A DNA stretch of 64,000 bases from Francisella halioticida (lineage in GTDB: Bacteria > Pseudomonadota > Gammaproteobacteria > Francisellales > Francisellaceae), in NCBI RefSeq assembly GCF_002211785.1, contig NZ_CP022132.1, positions 1,178,001-1,242,000 of the forward strand, read 5' to 3'. Positions 8,158 to 17,688 of this stretch are shown here, piece by piece. The notes under the pieces were generated by a model. It saw only the letters and a program-made list of their open reading frames with translations. It did not search any database and had not been told where the DNA came from. A program made the translations under genes and the position numbers. Each line of letters starts with the position of its first letter. Positions within the stretch are counted from its first letter, which is position 1.

Positions 8158-11100
8158 TACTATCTCCATTTAATAGATTAGCTAACTTACTAACAATCTC
8201 TAAAGATGGTCTTGTTTGATAAACGCCATAACCATTTTTCATTCCACGTAAATAAAAGTAATAAACCCCACCAAAATGTTTCTCAAAGTTATAATCTGAA
8301 ATATTTTGCTCAAGGTACTTATTCAAAGCAACACTATATATCAAGTATTGAAGATCATAGAAACTACTTTGATTTTTATCTTGCATAGCTTGTTGATTAT
8401 AATCTTTTAAATTATCACCAAGATAATTTGATTTATAATCAGCAACATAAAATTTATCATTATACTCAAATATCAAATCTATAAAGCCATGTAACATACC
8501 AAAAATTTTATAATTACTAAATTCATCAACTACTATTGATTTATTACGATATTCTTCTAAAACCTTAATGATGCTATTCTTATAAAGTCTCTCATTAGCA
8601 ATGGGAAAATAAAATTCTGCTTCTTTAAGAGTTTTTGAATTTGAAATATCTTTTAAAGAGAAAATCTTCTCATTTGAGTTATGTTCAATATAAGCTTGTT
8701 CCAATATTTCACTATTGTTATCAAACAAACTAAATTGAGCACTTTCATTAAAGTTCAGAAACTTCGGATGACTAATACTTGTGCTCTTTTCTTTTATTTC
8801 AATAGAATATATAGGAGCAATTAAACACTCTTCTAACCAAACTTTTAAATTATTAAAGTTTTCTACAGCAACTACTCTGTACCTATCCATGTGTTCCTGC
8901 AAAAGAGCATCATCAATAAAACCTGTACTAAAATCTGTATGCTCTAAGACATTGTGTAATAGATTACCTATATCAGCGCCTTTTGGAGCTACAAACCTAA
9001 ACTCTAATTCATCTTGTAAAGCTTGAATCTCATTATCTTCTGATTCATCACTTTCTTTTTCTAAAGCTGTATTTTGAGCTTTTGACTTAGATATCTTTGA
9101 GAAAGATAACATCTCCCAATTATCATCTTTTAATTTACTTATCTCATTAGCTTTAAGCTGCTGATTAATCTTAGTTTTATTAGTATTAATTATCTCTAAA
9201 TTTCCATAAGCATTTATTTCTATAACCAAACTTTGGTTATCTGAATTATCTACAATTCTTCGTATTTTATCTAACCAATCATCATTTTTTTTATAATCTA
9301 AAAATTGTGCTAGTGATGAATTTTCACCATTTGGGTATTTAACAACACCAATATAGCACCTATGTTCAGCGCGAGTAACTGCAACATAGAATAAACGCAT
9401 TAACTCTTCTATAACCTCATCATCAACCTGCTGTTTTATACTTTCATCTTTTCCAATTTTGTAGACAGTTTGTTTTAAGTTACTATCATAATATTTAGTG
9501 AAATTACTAGCCTCAAATTTATTTTTACTTGCGTAGCATGCAAACGGGACAAAAACAACTGAGTATTCAAGGCCTTTTGAGCTATGAATTGTAATTATTT
9601 TGATAAGATTATCATCACTCTCTAGTCTAAGCTCACCCTCTGCTGTTGATGAATTTTTGATTTGCTGACGATACCATTTAATAAGTTGGTTGGGATGTTT
9701 ATATTTATTTTCAGCTACCTTTATAAGCTCTGCTAAATGCAAAACATTTGTAATTGTCCGCTCTTTAGAGCTTCCTCTTTGAATGAAACTATCATGTATT
9801 ATCTGCATAATAAATGTCATAAAACCATATTTATGCCATTTAACACGCAGACTTTTAGCTTTCTCTATTTCCTCATCCCATGTTGAAATATCATCTTGAT
9901 ATGTATATTTAATAAATTTCTCAACTATACCGCCTAAAAGACTCGTTGATAATGCTTTTTTAAGTAAAGATTTATTTTCAAGCTCATTAATACCTTCCAT
10001 CACTGCTAATATTTCACTAGCTTCTTGACTATAATAAACATTATCCCTTTGACTTAGATAGACTGAACTTAATTTTTTATTACTCAAAGCCTGTTGAATT
10101 GCTTTTGCTTGAGTACCATTTTCAACAAGTATAGCAATATCATTTTCTACTACTTTCTTAGAGTTTAATAATCTAACAATCTCATTTGCTGTCCATACTG
10201 ATAACCTAGTATCAATATCATTTTTTTTATCATTTTCAGATACTTGATAATAAAAATAATTTATCGGCTTTAAATCATCACCAAACTCTCTAACTTTCCC
10301 ACTAGCTTTTGGGGATCCTTTAACTATTTGATAATCAATGCCTTTACTAAAGATATTTTTGCCAACAACTCCAACTTCTTGATAATCTTCTTTATAAAAA
10401 AGGCGATTATACGCTTTTATCATATCTCCAGTTGAACGCCAATTAGTATCCATGCTCCATTGATTTTCTTTTGGACAACTATCTTTAGCTTTTAGATATG
10501 TAAAAACATCACCACCTCTAAAACCATAAATTGCCTGTTTTGGGTCTCCAATCATTAGCAATAATAGATCACTTCTATCTTTAGGATAAACAGTATCCAA
10601 TATTTCATATTGCTGAACATCTGTATCTTGAAATTCATCTATAAGAGCAACTGGATATTGCGTTTGTAAAGATTTGACTAAATCTGAAGATTTTTTGACA
10701 CTTTGATAAAGTTTTGTAATCAGATCATCAAAATCTATAACCCCTTTTTGCTCTTTGGCCTTTGCAAAATCTTGGCGTATTTGAAGGCATGCTTGTTTAA
10801 TAAACTCATTAGATTTGAATTTATTTATAAATAATTCAACCTGCCCATCTTTGTCAATTGAATCTTTATAAAAAGCATCTTTACCACTTGAGAAGTTAGT
10901 CTTATTTCTACCTATAAATAAATCATACCATTCTGCTAATATCTCTTTTAAAGTATCATCATTTTTAACCCTAGCTAATTTTGCAAAATCTTTTACTTCT
11001 TTGGGCATTATGGTAATTTCTCTTTGTGATAACCAAGATTTTAAGCAATCGAACTCAGCTTTTCTTTTAGTAACCTCAGTATCATGAGCTTTATTTTTTT

Positions 11101-11755
11101 TATTTGTATTAAATATTATTCCTTGCTCTATTTCTAATGAGTGTTTATCTAGTTTTTGAAGTATTATTTTTTTATGCTGAAAAAAATCATTCTCACTTAC
11201 ACTAAAAATCTCATAATTAAACCTAATAACATTCTTTAGTTCAGTTAAAAACTTCTCTGGAATGTGTAGTTTATATGCTTTTAGATAATCAAAATTAACT
11301 TGATTTTTATTGATATATTTTCTAAAAAAATCCTCAACAACTTTTTGCAAAATATCCGAAGTATCAACTTCCATAGAGACATCCATCTCCATGCCACTTG
11401 CAAATGCCTGCTCACTTAAAACTTTTTTACAAAAACCATGAATAGTAAAAATAGCTGCTTCATCTATTTCAAGTAAGGCTCTTTTTAGATGTTTATAGTT
11501 CTCCCTATCAGATTCCTTTTTCTGATCCGTATAACCAGCTAATATATCTCTAATCTTAGCTTCAACTCTACCAACAATTTCTTGTGTCGCATCTTTGGTA
11601 AATGTCATTATAAGTATTTGACTAGGTAATAATTTTTTTTCTAGTAATAGCCTAATATACAGCTCGGTTATATTATAAGTCTTACCAGTACCAGCACTTG
11701 CCTCAATAATATGGCGATCTTGTAAGACTATTGTTTTTGCATCTAGGTTTTTCAT
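8150..11755 (-). CDS. recB: Exodeoxyribonuclease V beta subunit, RecB
   Basis: About 1200 residues: a UvrD-type 3'-5' helicase with Walker A EASAGTGKTYNITELYI near the N-terminus and motif II LIDEFQDTD. The UvrD C-terminal motif IITIHSSKGLEYSVVFVPFA is present. A C-terminal nuclease domain carries the RecB signature (GFIDLIFEY ... FYVADYKSNYLG), whose Asp and Lys belong to the metal-dependent nuclease site. The ATG at 11755 (MKNLDAK) is favoured over a TTG at 11776, which has its purine-rich stretch too close. recD follows with an 8-bp overlap. recC lies 2 kb upstream, separated by two transporter genes. Confidence 0.95.
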   Translation of the reverse strand: MKNLDAKTIVLQDRHIIEASAGTGKTYNITELYIRLLLEKKLLPSQILIMTFTKDATQEIVGRVEAKIRDILAGYTDQKKESDRENYKHLKRALLEIDEAAIFTIHGFCKKVLSEQAFASGMEMDVSMEVDTSDILQKVVEDFFRKYINKNQVNFDYLKAYKLHIPEKFLTELKNVIRFNYEIFSVSENDFFQHKKIILQKLDKHSLEIEQGIIFNTNKKNKAHDTEVTKRKAEFDCLKSWLSQREITIMPKEVKDFAKLARVKNDDTLKEILAEWYDLFIGRNKTNFSSGKDAFYKDSIDKDGQVELFINKFKSNEFIKQACLQIRQDFAKAKEQKGVIDFDDLITKLYQSVKKSSDLVKSLQTQYPVALIDEFQDTDVQQYEILDTVYPKDRSDLLLLMIGDPKQAIYGFRGGDVFTYLKAKDSCPKENQWSMDTNWRSTGDMIKAYNRLFYKEDYQEVGVVGKNIFSKGIDYQIVKGSPKASGKVREFGDDLKPINYFYYQVSENDKKNDIDTRLSVWTANEIVRLLNSKKVVENDIAILVENGTQAKAIQQALSNKKLSSVYLSQRDNVYYSQEASEILAVMEGINELENKSLLKKALSTSLLGGIVEKFIKYTYQDDISTWDEEIEKAKSLRVKWHKYGFMTFIMQIIHDSFIQRGSSKERTITNVLHLAELIKVAENKYKHPNQLIKWYRQQIKNSSTAEGELRLESDDNLIKIITIHSSKGLEYSVVFVPFACYASKNKFEASNFTKYYDSNLKQTVYKIGKDESIKQQVDDEVIEELMRLFYVAVTRAEHRCYIGVVKYPNGENSSLAQFLDYKKNDDWLDKIRRIVDNSDNQSLVIEINAYGNLEIINTNKTKINQQLKANEISKLKDDNWEMLSFSKISKSKAQNTALEKESDESEDNEIQALQDELEFRFVAPKGADIGNLLHNVLEHTDFSTGFIDDALLQEHMDRYRVVAVENFNNLKVWLEECLIAPIYSIEIKEKSTSISHPKFLNFNESAQFSLFDNNSEILEQAYIEHNSNEKIFSLKDISNSKTLKEAEFYFPIANERLYKNSIIKVLEEYRNKSIVVDEFSNYKIFGMLHGFIDLIFEYNDKFYVADYKSNYLGDNLKDYNQQAMQDKNQSSFYDLQYLIYSVALNKYLEQNISDYNFEKHFGGVYYFYLRGMKNGYGVYQTRPSLEIVSKLANLLNGDSNV

Positions 11756-11816
11756 ACTTATTGATTTTAGTCTCAAATCCTATGAGATTATAGAAATTAA
11801 CTAGGATAATTATAAC

Positions 11817-13112
11817 CTAAGCATCTTTATTTCCATAGTTAGAATCTATTTTTATAAACCTTACGCAAATTAACAATGGTACAATTATCAGAAGAATAAA
11901 AATAAATGTCCATTCATAACCAACTATCTCTTGAATATAGCCACTAACCGCACGTATTGGAATCTGTACTAAAGTCACAAATCCCATAAAAAATGCGAAA
12001 TGAGATGTTTTATAAAGACTATTTCTTATTAGATACATCATAAAAATAACGTATGCACATACAGCAAACGTAAAACAGAACTTTTCAATTATAATAAATA
12101 TTAATACAGTGCTATAACTTAAGTTTGGATCGTGTGCAAGTATTATAAATAAGCCATGAGGAATATTCATAATCAATACCATCGGCACCAGCCAAAACTT
12201 CAATCCCTTTTTATATATAAGATAGCCTCCTAATAAACCTGCAATAATAGTAAATGGCACTACAACAGTACCATATGCAAACCCAACCGAGGCATTACTT
12301 AGAGACATACCACCATGAGAATGAGTATCTATAAGAAAAAGTGGAAATATTGCTGAAACTAATAACTCTCCAAGCTTATATAATACAATAAATATTAAAC
12401 CTATCCATATTCCCTCAATCTGAAAGAACGATCTATAGATTTGATATATCCGTTTAACTACTACTTCTTTTGGATTCAAGGAATCAGCACTTTGCCTTTT
12501 ATAACTATTAGGTCTCTCAGGTAGGACAAAAAAATGATATATCGCAAAACACAATGCAGCTATAGCCGCGACAACTAATGATATTTGCCATGCTATAAAA
12601 TAATTATGCGTATAGCTAAAAACTATACCTGACAAAATAACTAAAAATCCTTGTGAAAAAAACTTACCCAATACAACAAAAACAGACTAAAATCCTAAGA
12701 AGAAAGATTGCCTCTCTGTAGGAAGATTCGAAACATAATTACCATCAGCTGACATGTCATGAGTATTACTATTAATAGAAAGCAGAAAAAATAATACTAT
12801 TATTATAGAGAAAAAATATGAGCTGCTAAGTGCTAAGATTATTAGTAAAATCAATAAAGCTAATAATAACTCCGTCATATATATCCACCATCGATTAGAT
12901 TTATATATATCTAAAAAAACAGCTAAAAAAGGCATAATCAATGATGGTAATAAAAATAAACTTGTATACGATGTTATTTGAGCATTATTTATACCTAGAT
13001 TCTTAAGCATAATACTTGATACTACGAATATAAGAATGTATGAAAAACCTTCCATAAAATATGTTGTAGGCACCCAAAATACCCCAGATTTTTCATATTT
13101 ATTTAGATGCAT
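11817..13112 (-). pseudogene. MFS transporter pseudogene (single in-frame TAG)
   Basis: Two halves (12687-13112 and 11817-12671) lie in the same frame, separated only by a TAG at 12687-12689. Together they give 432 codons with about 12 hydrophobic segments, the size of a major facilitator transporter. A segment resembling the AmpG/PAT-type loop (HDMSADGNYV) precedes the stop. Repairing the TAG would restore a complete protein, so the lesion is recent. The product as written ends after 141 residues, about four membrane segments. The substrate is unknown; an AmpG-like muropeptide or solute permease is possible. It sits between recC and recB. Confidence 0.82.
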
Positions 13113-13302
13113 AAATCTCTCAATTATTTATATTAAAATTATTCACGTTCACATAATATTATTATATAAAAATATATATTTATACAAATTATCTCTAGCA
13201 ATTCTATTGATGCAAATACCTTCCAATGATTAAAACCTTAGCTAACATTGACTTTATAAATTGGTTTTATCAATCTAACAAAAGATATTTATTCTTAACC
13301 TC

Positions 13303-13830
13303 TTAACTTGATCTTATTTTAAATATTATACTAATGAATATAAAAAATAAAGCAATCGTAGTACCACTGAAGGTCTCTATTAGGCGTAAACCAGTATTTA
13401 AAAAAGGTGAATAACTAGGCTGATATAAGCCCAAAGCAACAATCACACCAGCATTAGCGCTACTCATTTTAACAGCATTTTCAAGACCAATGCTTGCGGT
13501 AATAAAAACACTAATAGCCACAGCCAGAATCATAACATAATAATAATATCCCAACATACATGTAAAAATAAAAGCTGTAACTCCCCCTATCACTGATCCA
13601 ATCAATATTTGAAAGGCTGCTGAATATGAGTCTTCTACGCTTAATTGTAATATTGTAGAGACAGTAATCAAACACCAAAAACCACCTATAATTGACTGAC
13701 CACTATGTAACAGACCAGATACATAAAAGCCAAATAAAAAACATATACATGCTGCTATAGCAATTTCAAAACTTATATAAATGTTCTTATATAATGGTGG
13801 TGTTTTGCTAAATCTATCTTTAATTTTCAT
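13303..13830 (-). CDS. FUSC-like (aromatic acid exporter type) integral membrane protein
   Basis: A 175-residue, six-helix hydrophobic protein with the small-FUSC pattern (GGFWCLITVSTILQL, then GSVIGGVTAFIF, then VALGLYQP). It resembles a single FUSC/DUF939 half without the soluble domain. Its start overlaps the recC stop by 11 bp, so it is probably co-transcribed with recC. No functional link to recombination is evident. Whether it works alone or as a dimer cannot be said. Confidence 0.72.
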   Translation of the reverse strand: MKIKDRFSKTPPLYKNIYISFEIAIAACICFLFGFYVSGLLHSGQSIIGGFWCLITVSTILQLSVEDSYSAAFQILIGSVIGGVTAFIFTCMLGYYYYVMILAVAISVFITASIGLENAVKMSSANAGVIVALGLYQPSYSPFLNTGLRLIETFSGTTIALFFIFISIIFKIRSS

Positions 13831-16800
13831 TCATAACCTCAAAAAAATTTCTATAAATACTCTCACCTTCAAAATCACCTATTCTTGGAAGCTCAGTATA
13901 GAAAAGTTTAAAATACTTATCATCTTCTAAAGCATCAAAACTATATTTTGAAGACTCCATCACGCTTTGCCAAGCATCTTGTTTCTTTTTATCATTATAG
14001 TTCTTAGGATCATAAATTGCTTTAGCTAACATTAAATGAGCTAACTTAGGTTTAGATACTATTTGTTTCGTTTGTTTTATATAGCTCTCGAGTATTTGCT
14101 TAGCAAATATATATTCAATATTTTCAAATCTAAACTCTTCTACATCACTTTTTTTTAATCCATAATAAATAGCAGATATATCTTTTTGTTCATAGTATGC
14201 AACCAACAAAGCCGTCAAATATAGCTCAAGTTTTTTTGTTATATTTAAACTTGATGTTGTTGTTAATAAAATTTGATTATTATTAATATAACAACTTGTT
14301 TCTAACTCATACCCAGCAATATTTTGATAAAAATTTTGTTGTTGGTAATCTTCTAGACTTATTTCACCTAGTAAACTCTTAATATTATCAACTTCTGAGT
14401 CAATCTCACCATCAGTAAGCACAGACTCTGGAAATTTACCGCTTAATTTTACCATTTTGACTATTAAATTTTTATCTTTATTATCTTTCAAAACATTAAA
14501 TAATTTTTGTTTTAAGCTATGCTTCTCAAGACCATTCATACCAAAAGGTTCGCTATCTTCTAATTCTTCAAAGCTATCTTCTAAATACAGTTCTAACCCA
14601 TAGTTTGCATAAGCTTTTAAGGGGTTCTCAAAAATCTTAGTCAATTTAGATATAGTTAAATTTTGTGGTAGCTGACTACAACTGTCATCCTGAACTAGGT
14701 CACTGAGCGGAGTCGAAGTGTAGTTCAGGATCTCACTACTATATTCATTATCTATTCCCCTTTGGTACGAAGGGGTGGCAGTAGCAGACTGACGGGGTAG
14801 TTTATCATCAATACAATAAAAAGATTTAGGCTCTGCTTGTAATAAGCTTAGCCAAGCACCATCGTAACTTCTATACTTATCTGAATAGCATTTAGGACTA
14901 AAAGCATGTAATGGATATTCTTTTATATCATCATCTTGCCAAGCATAATTTTTTTGTAAATAACTAATAAGCTCTTTAAGAACTAAGCTAGGCTGTTGCT
15001 CAACATTAGTTTTAACACTTCTACCAACATAACTAAAATATAAATAATCTCGTGCCGATAAGATTGCTTCTAAAAATAAGTATCTATCATCATCTCGTTT
15101 AATCCTATCATATGCTCTTCTACCTAGTCTTGCCATTAAATCAAAGCTAACTGCTAACTCTTGACGTGGAAATTTACCATTATTTAATCCAAGCATAGCT
15201 ACAACCTTAAAAGGTATACTTCGCATTGGCGTCATGGAGCAAAAAGTAACTTTACCATTTAAGAAATGGTTATTAATAATAGGTTCAGATAGCTGTGAAA
15301 TTAAACAATACCTTATCGTATATAAATCAATGAATATGTCATCTGATATTTCTTTAGCAATCTCGATAGTTCCTGCTATGATATCTTTTATTTTCTTAGC
15401 GATATATTGCTCTTGCTGTGTAATATCAAAAATATTATCAAACATATCTAAAAGATAGTTATGCCAATCGCTCAAACTTCTCGATTCAAGAAGCTCTTGG
15501 GAATACTCTGCTAAAAGCTCTAGTAGCTCATATAAGCCTCCTAAATCAGCTATTTTACTACCTTCAATAATAGGCACTGTCATTAAGCTATCATTAACAA
15601 TATATATATCATCACTATAACTAAATCCAAGCATTAACCTTTTTAATCCCCAACCCCATGAAAATGTCTCATTATTATTATTACTATGATGAATACATGC
15701 CTCTTTTAACCAATAGCGAATAGTCTCTAACTGCTCATTTGAGATTTTAAATTTATGTTGGATCGCTGGTACAGACAGATAATCTAATATTTTATTAACT
15801 TCAAAATCACTTTCTGGCAACTGTAAAAGCTCTATAAAACTGGCAGCTAAAGCTTCTGAATCAAGTAGTGTTCTATCTGCTATTGAGCAAGGTAGTTTTT
15901 TATCCTCAGCATACCTAGAAAATACACTATCAATATATGGTGAATAATCTTCAATATTTGGACACATCACCAAGATATCACGAGACTTAATATCTGGATT
16001 ATCCTTTATCATATCCAAAAGCTTATCATGTAAAACTTGTACTTCTCTAAGCGGACTATGACAAGAATTAATACTTATTGATGTATCTTTTTGTTGCGCA
16101 TAATTTTGACAATTAAGTTCAAGTAAATTTCGTTGCAAACTTACCAATTGGCTTTGATTATTAGCTTCAAGTTTTGCAAAATTTAAATGATTATTATCGA
16201 ACTTTTCAAATACTTCTAGTTCATTCTTTTCTTCATTATCTAATAACTTATTAAAAAACTCTTTTCCTTGCTGTCCTAAGTTTGCCAAAAGTGGCTGTAT
16301 CTCATAATCATCATTATCTAACCAAGCAGAAACTTTATCTTTCTTTAAATCATACCAATATTCACTACATGGATTAATATATAAAATATTCACATCCACA
16401 TGCTTAGCTAATGCAAATATGAAATTAAGATTTTTCTTTGAAATACTATTTATCCCAAAAATATAGATGCTATTAGGAACATTTATATTTTTTAAACTTT
16501 CTTTACTTAATAAAGCTAATGCTTGTGCTTGTGCTTGTATTTTATATGGGGTTTCAGGAACTTCAGCAACTAACTGTTGCCATAATTGCATTTGCCAGAG
16601 CTCATCAGTTTCTGCTTTAGTAGAGTTTATAAATTCATTCTGTTCCCAAGCCTCTAGCCAATCAGTACGATAAGTTAAATATTTCGAAAAAATTTCTGCT
16701 ATTTTGACTGATAATTGATATTTTTTTAGATTACTATCCTTATAGTACTCTTTAAGCTTGTCATTCTTTATACTATCTAAACATTTAAAAACTCTCCAAG

Positions 16801-17074
16801 AAAGGATATCTTTTGTATAAGCTTTTTTATATTGATGTTTATTAGTTAGTTCATAGCAAATATCTAAAATATAACCATTTATCATGTCATATTTCAGGTT
16901 CATCGCAATATTTCGTGTTTCAGCTAATTGCATGCTTAGCCAATGTTGCATACCTCGGCTACCAACTATAAATTGTGTTGGGATAAATAAATCTTTTTCT
17001 TCAAGGTATAAAAGCTTAGATAAAACTCTAACCAAATACTCTAACTTATTTGATGGATAGGTATAAAGAGCCAT
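13820..17074 (-). CDS. recC: Exodeoxyribonuclease V gamma subunit, RecC
   Basis: A 1084-residue RecC, close to the E. coli length, which recognises Chi and holds RecB and RecD. The N-terminus has the family motif (FIVGSRGMQHWLSMQLAE) and an inactive helicase-like fold. The middle carries conserved RecC segments such as SMTPMRSIPFKVVAMLGLN. Residues about 765-800 are encoded by two palindromic repeats lying in frame (14687-14731 and 14757-14775), an unusual addition between conserved blocks. It is separated from recB by a FUSC gene and an MFS pseudogene, so transcription of the three subunits is probably not strictly coupled. Confidence 0.94.
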   Translation of the reverse strand: MALYTYPSNKLEYLVRVLSKLLYLEEKDLFIPTQFIVGSRGMQHWLSMQLAETRNIAMNLKYDMINGYILDICYELTNKHQYKKAYTKDILSWRVFKCLDSIKNDKLKEYYKDSNLKKYQLSVKIAEIFSKYLTYRTDWLEAWEQNEFINSTKAETDELWQMQLWQQLVAEVPETPYKIQAQAQALALLSKESLKNINVPNSIYIFGINSISKKNLNFIFALAKHVDVNILYINPCSEYWYDLKKDKVSAWLDNDDYEIQPLLANLGQQGKEFFNKLLDNEEKNELEVFEKFDNNHLNFAKLEANNQSQLVSLQRNLLELNCQNYAQQKDTSISINSCHSPLREVQVLHDKLLDMIKDNPDIKSRDILVMCPNIEDYSPYIDSVFSRYAEDKKLPCSIADRTLLDSEALAASFIELLQLPESDFEVNKILDYLSVPAIQHKFKISNEQLETIRYWLKEACIHHSNNNNETFSWGWGLKRLMLGFSYSDDIYIVNDSLMTVPIIEGSKIADLGGLYELLELLAEYSQELLESRSLSDWHNYLLDMFDNIFDITQQEQYIAKKIKDIIAGTIEIAKEISDDIFIDLYTIRYCLISQLSEPIINNHFLNGKVTFCSMTPMRSIPFKVVAMLGLNNGKFPRQELAVSFDLMARLGRRAYDRIKRDDDRYLFLEAILSARDYLYFSYVGRSVKTNVEQQPSLVLKELISYLQKNYAWQDDDIKEYPLHAFSPKCYSDKYRSYDGAWLSLLQAEPKSFYCIDDKLPRQSATATPSYQRGIDNEYSSEILNYTSTPLSDLVQDDSCSQLPQNLTISKLTKIFENPLKAYANYGLELYLEDSFEELEDSEPFGMNGLEKHSLKQKLFNVLKDNKDKNLIVKMVKLSGKFPESVLTDGEIDSEVDNIKSLLGEISLEDYQQQNFYQNIAGYELETSCYINNNQILLTTTSSLNITKKLELYLTALLVAYYEQKDISAIYYGLKKSDVEEFRFENIEYIFAKQILESYIKQTKQIVSKPKLAHLMLAKAIYDPKNYNDKKKQDAWQSVMESSKYSFDALEDDKYFKLFYTELPRIGDFEGESIYRNFFEVMNEN
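14687..14775. repeat. Composite palindromic repeat inside recC
   Basis: Two stem-loops sit side by side within the recC frame. The first has 11-bp perfect arms, ATCCTGAACTA (14687-14697) and TAGTTCAGGAT (14721-14731), around a loop containing TGAGCGGAGTCGAAG. That loop resembles a dispersed intergenic repeat seen in many bacteria. The second is CCCCTTTGGTACGAAGGGG (14757-14775). Both are richer in GC than recC around them. They are translated on the minus strand as roughly ATPSYQRGI and TSTPLSDLVQDD. The pattern is like that of palindromic elements known to insert in frame in other genera. Confidence 0.75.
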
Positions 17075-17168
17075 ATGCAGAACTACTTGAATTTTACTAG
17101 TTACGATTTTAGCAAATAAATCTCGCTTGTATAACTCTAGTTACTAAAAACTTTTCACAGGATATTCT

Positions 17169-17582
17169 CTATTGCTTATAAAACTTAACACCTTTATTCA
17201 ACTGACAATTAATATTAAAACTTTTACCAATTGTAGCAAAACTATTAGCATCAAGAGTTTTTGTATTAATCATTAGATTTCCTTTAGCATCAAGTTTATA
17301 TGAGACACTTTCATAAATAGGTTTACCTGCGTGACCCGGATTATTTACTGTAAGGTGTAAATCTGAGAAACTAATATTTTTAGCTGGCTTATATATTATT
17401 GTATTAGGAAAAAAAGAAGCCTTCATATTTATCTTTGGAGAACACTTCCCAAAATTAATTGCAACAGTAATTTTTTTTCCTTGATCTAATGATTCTTCAA
17501 TATTTTTAAAACTATTAAGTTTAGTAGTAGCAAATATAAAACTTGGAAATAATACAAGAATAGTTAATAAAAATTTTTTCAT
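17169..17582 (-). CDS. VirK-family exported protein
   Basis: A 137-residue protein with a cleavable signal peptide (MKKFLLTILVLFPSFIFA, cleavage about residue 19). The VirK-type pattern follows: L-x-x-G-x-x-I-T-V-A-I-N-F-G-K-C near residue 47 and a second cysteine (SFNINCQLNKG) near the end, which may form a disulfide. VirK proteins are periplasmic or secreted and of unclear function, linked to virulence in plant and animal pathogens. It stands as a single gene between recC and the glutamate synthase-like gene. Confidence 0.7.
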   Translation of the reverse strand: MKKFLLTILVLFPSFIFATTKLNSFKNIEESLDQGKKITVAINFGKCSPKINMKASFFPNTIIYKPAKNISFSDLHLTVNNPGHAGKPIYESVSYKLDAKGNLMINTKTLDANSFATIGKSFNINCQLNKGVKFYKQ

Positions 17583-17688
17583 AATATAGAAACTCGAAAT
17601 TAGTTAACAAAGTTAGAACGAAGTATATAACGATCAAGAATTAACAAACAGTATATTATGCAGCAAAATAATTAATATAGAATATAAA

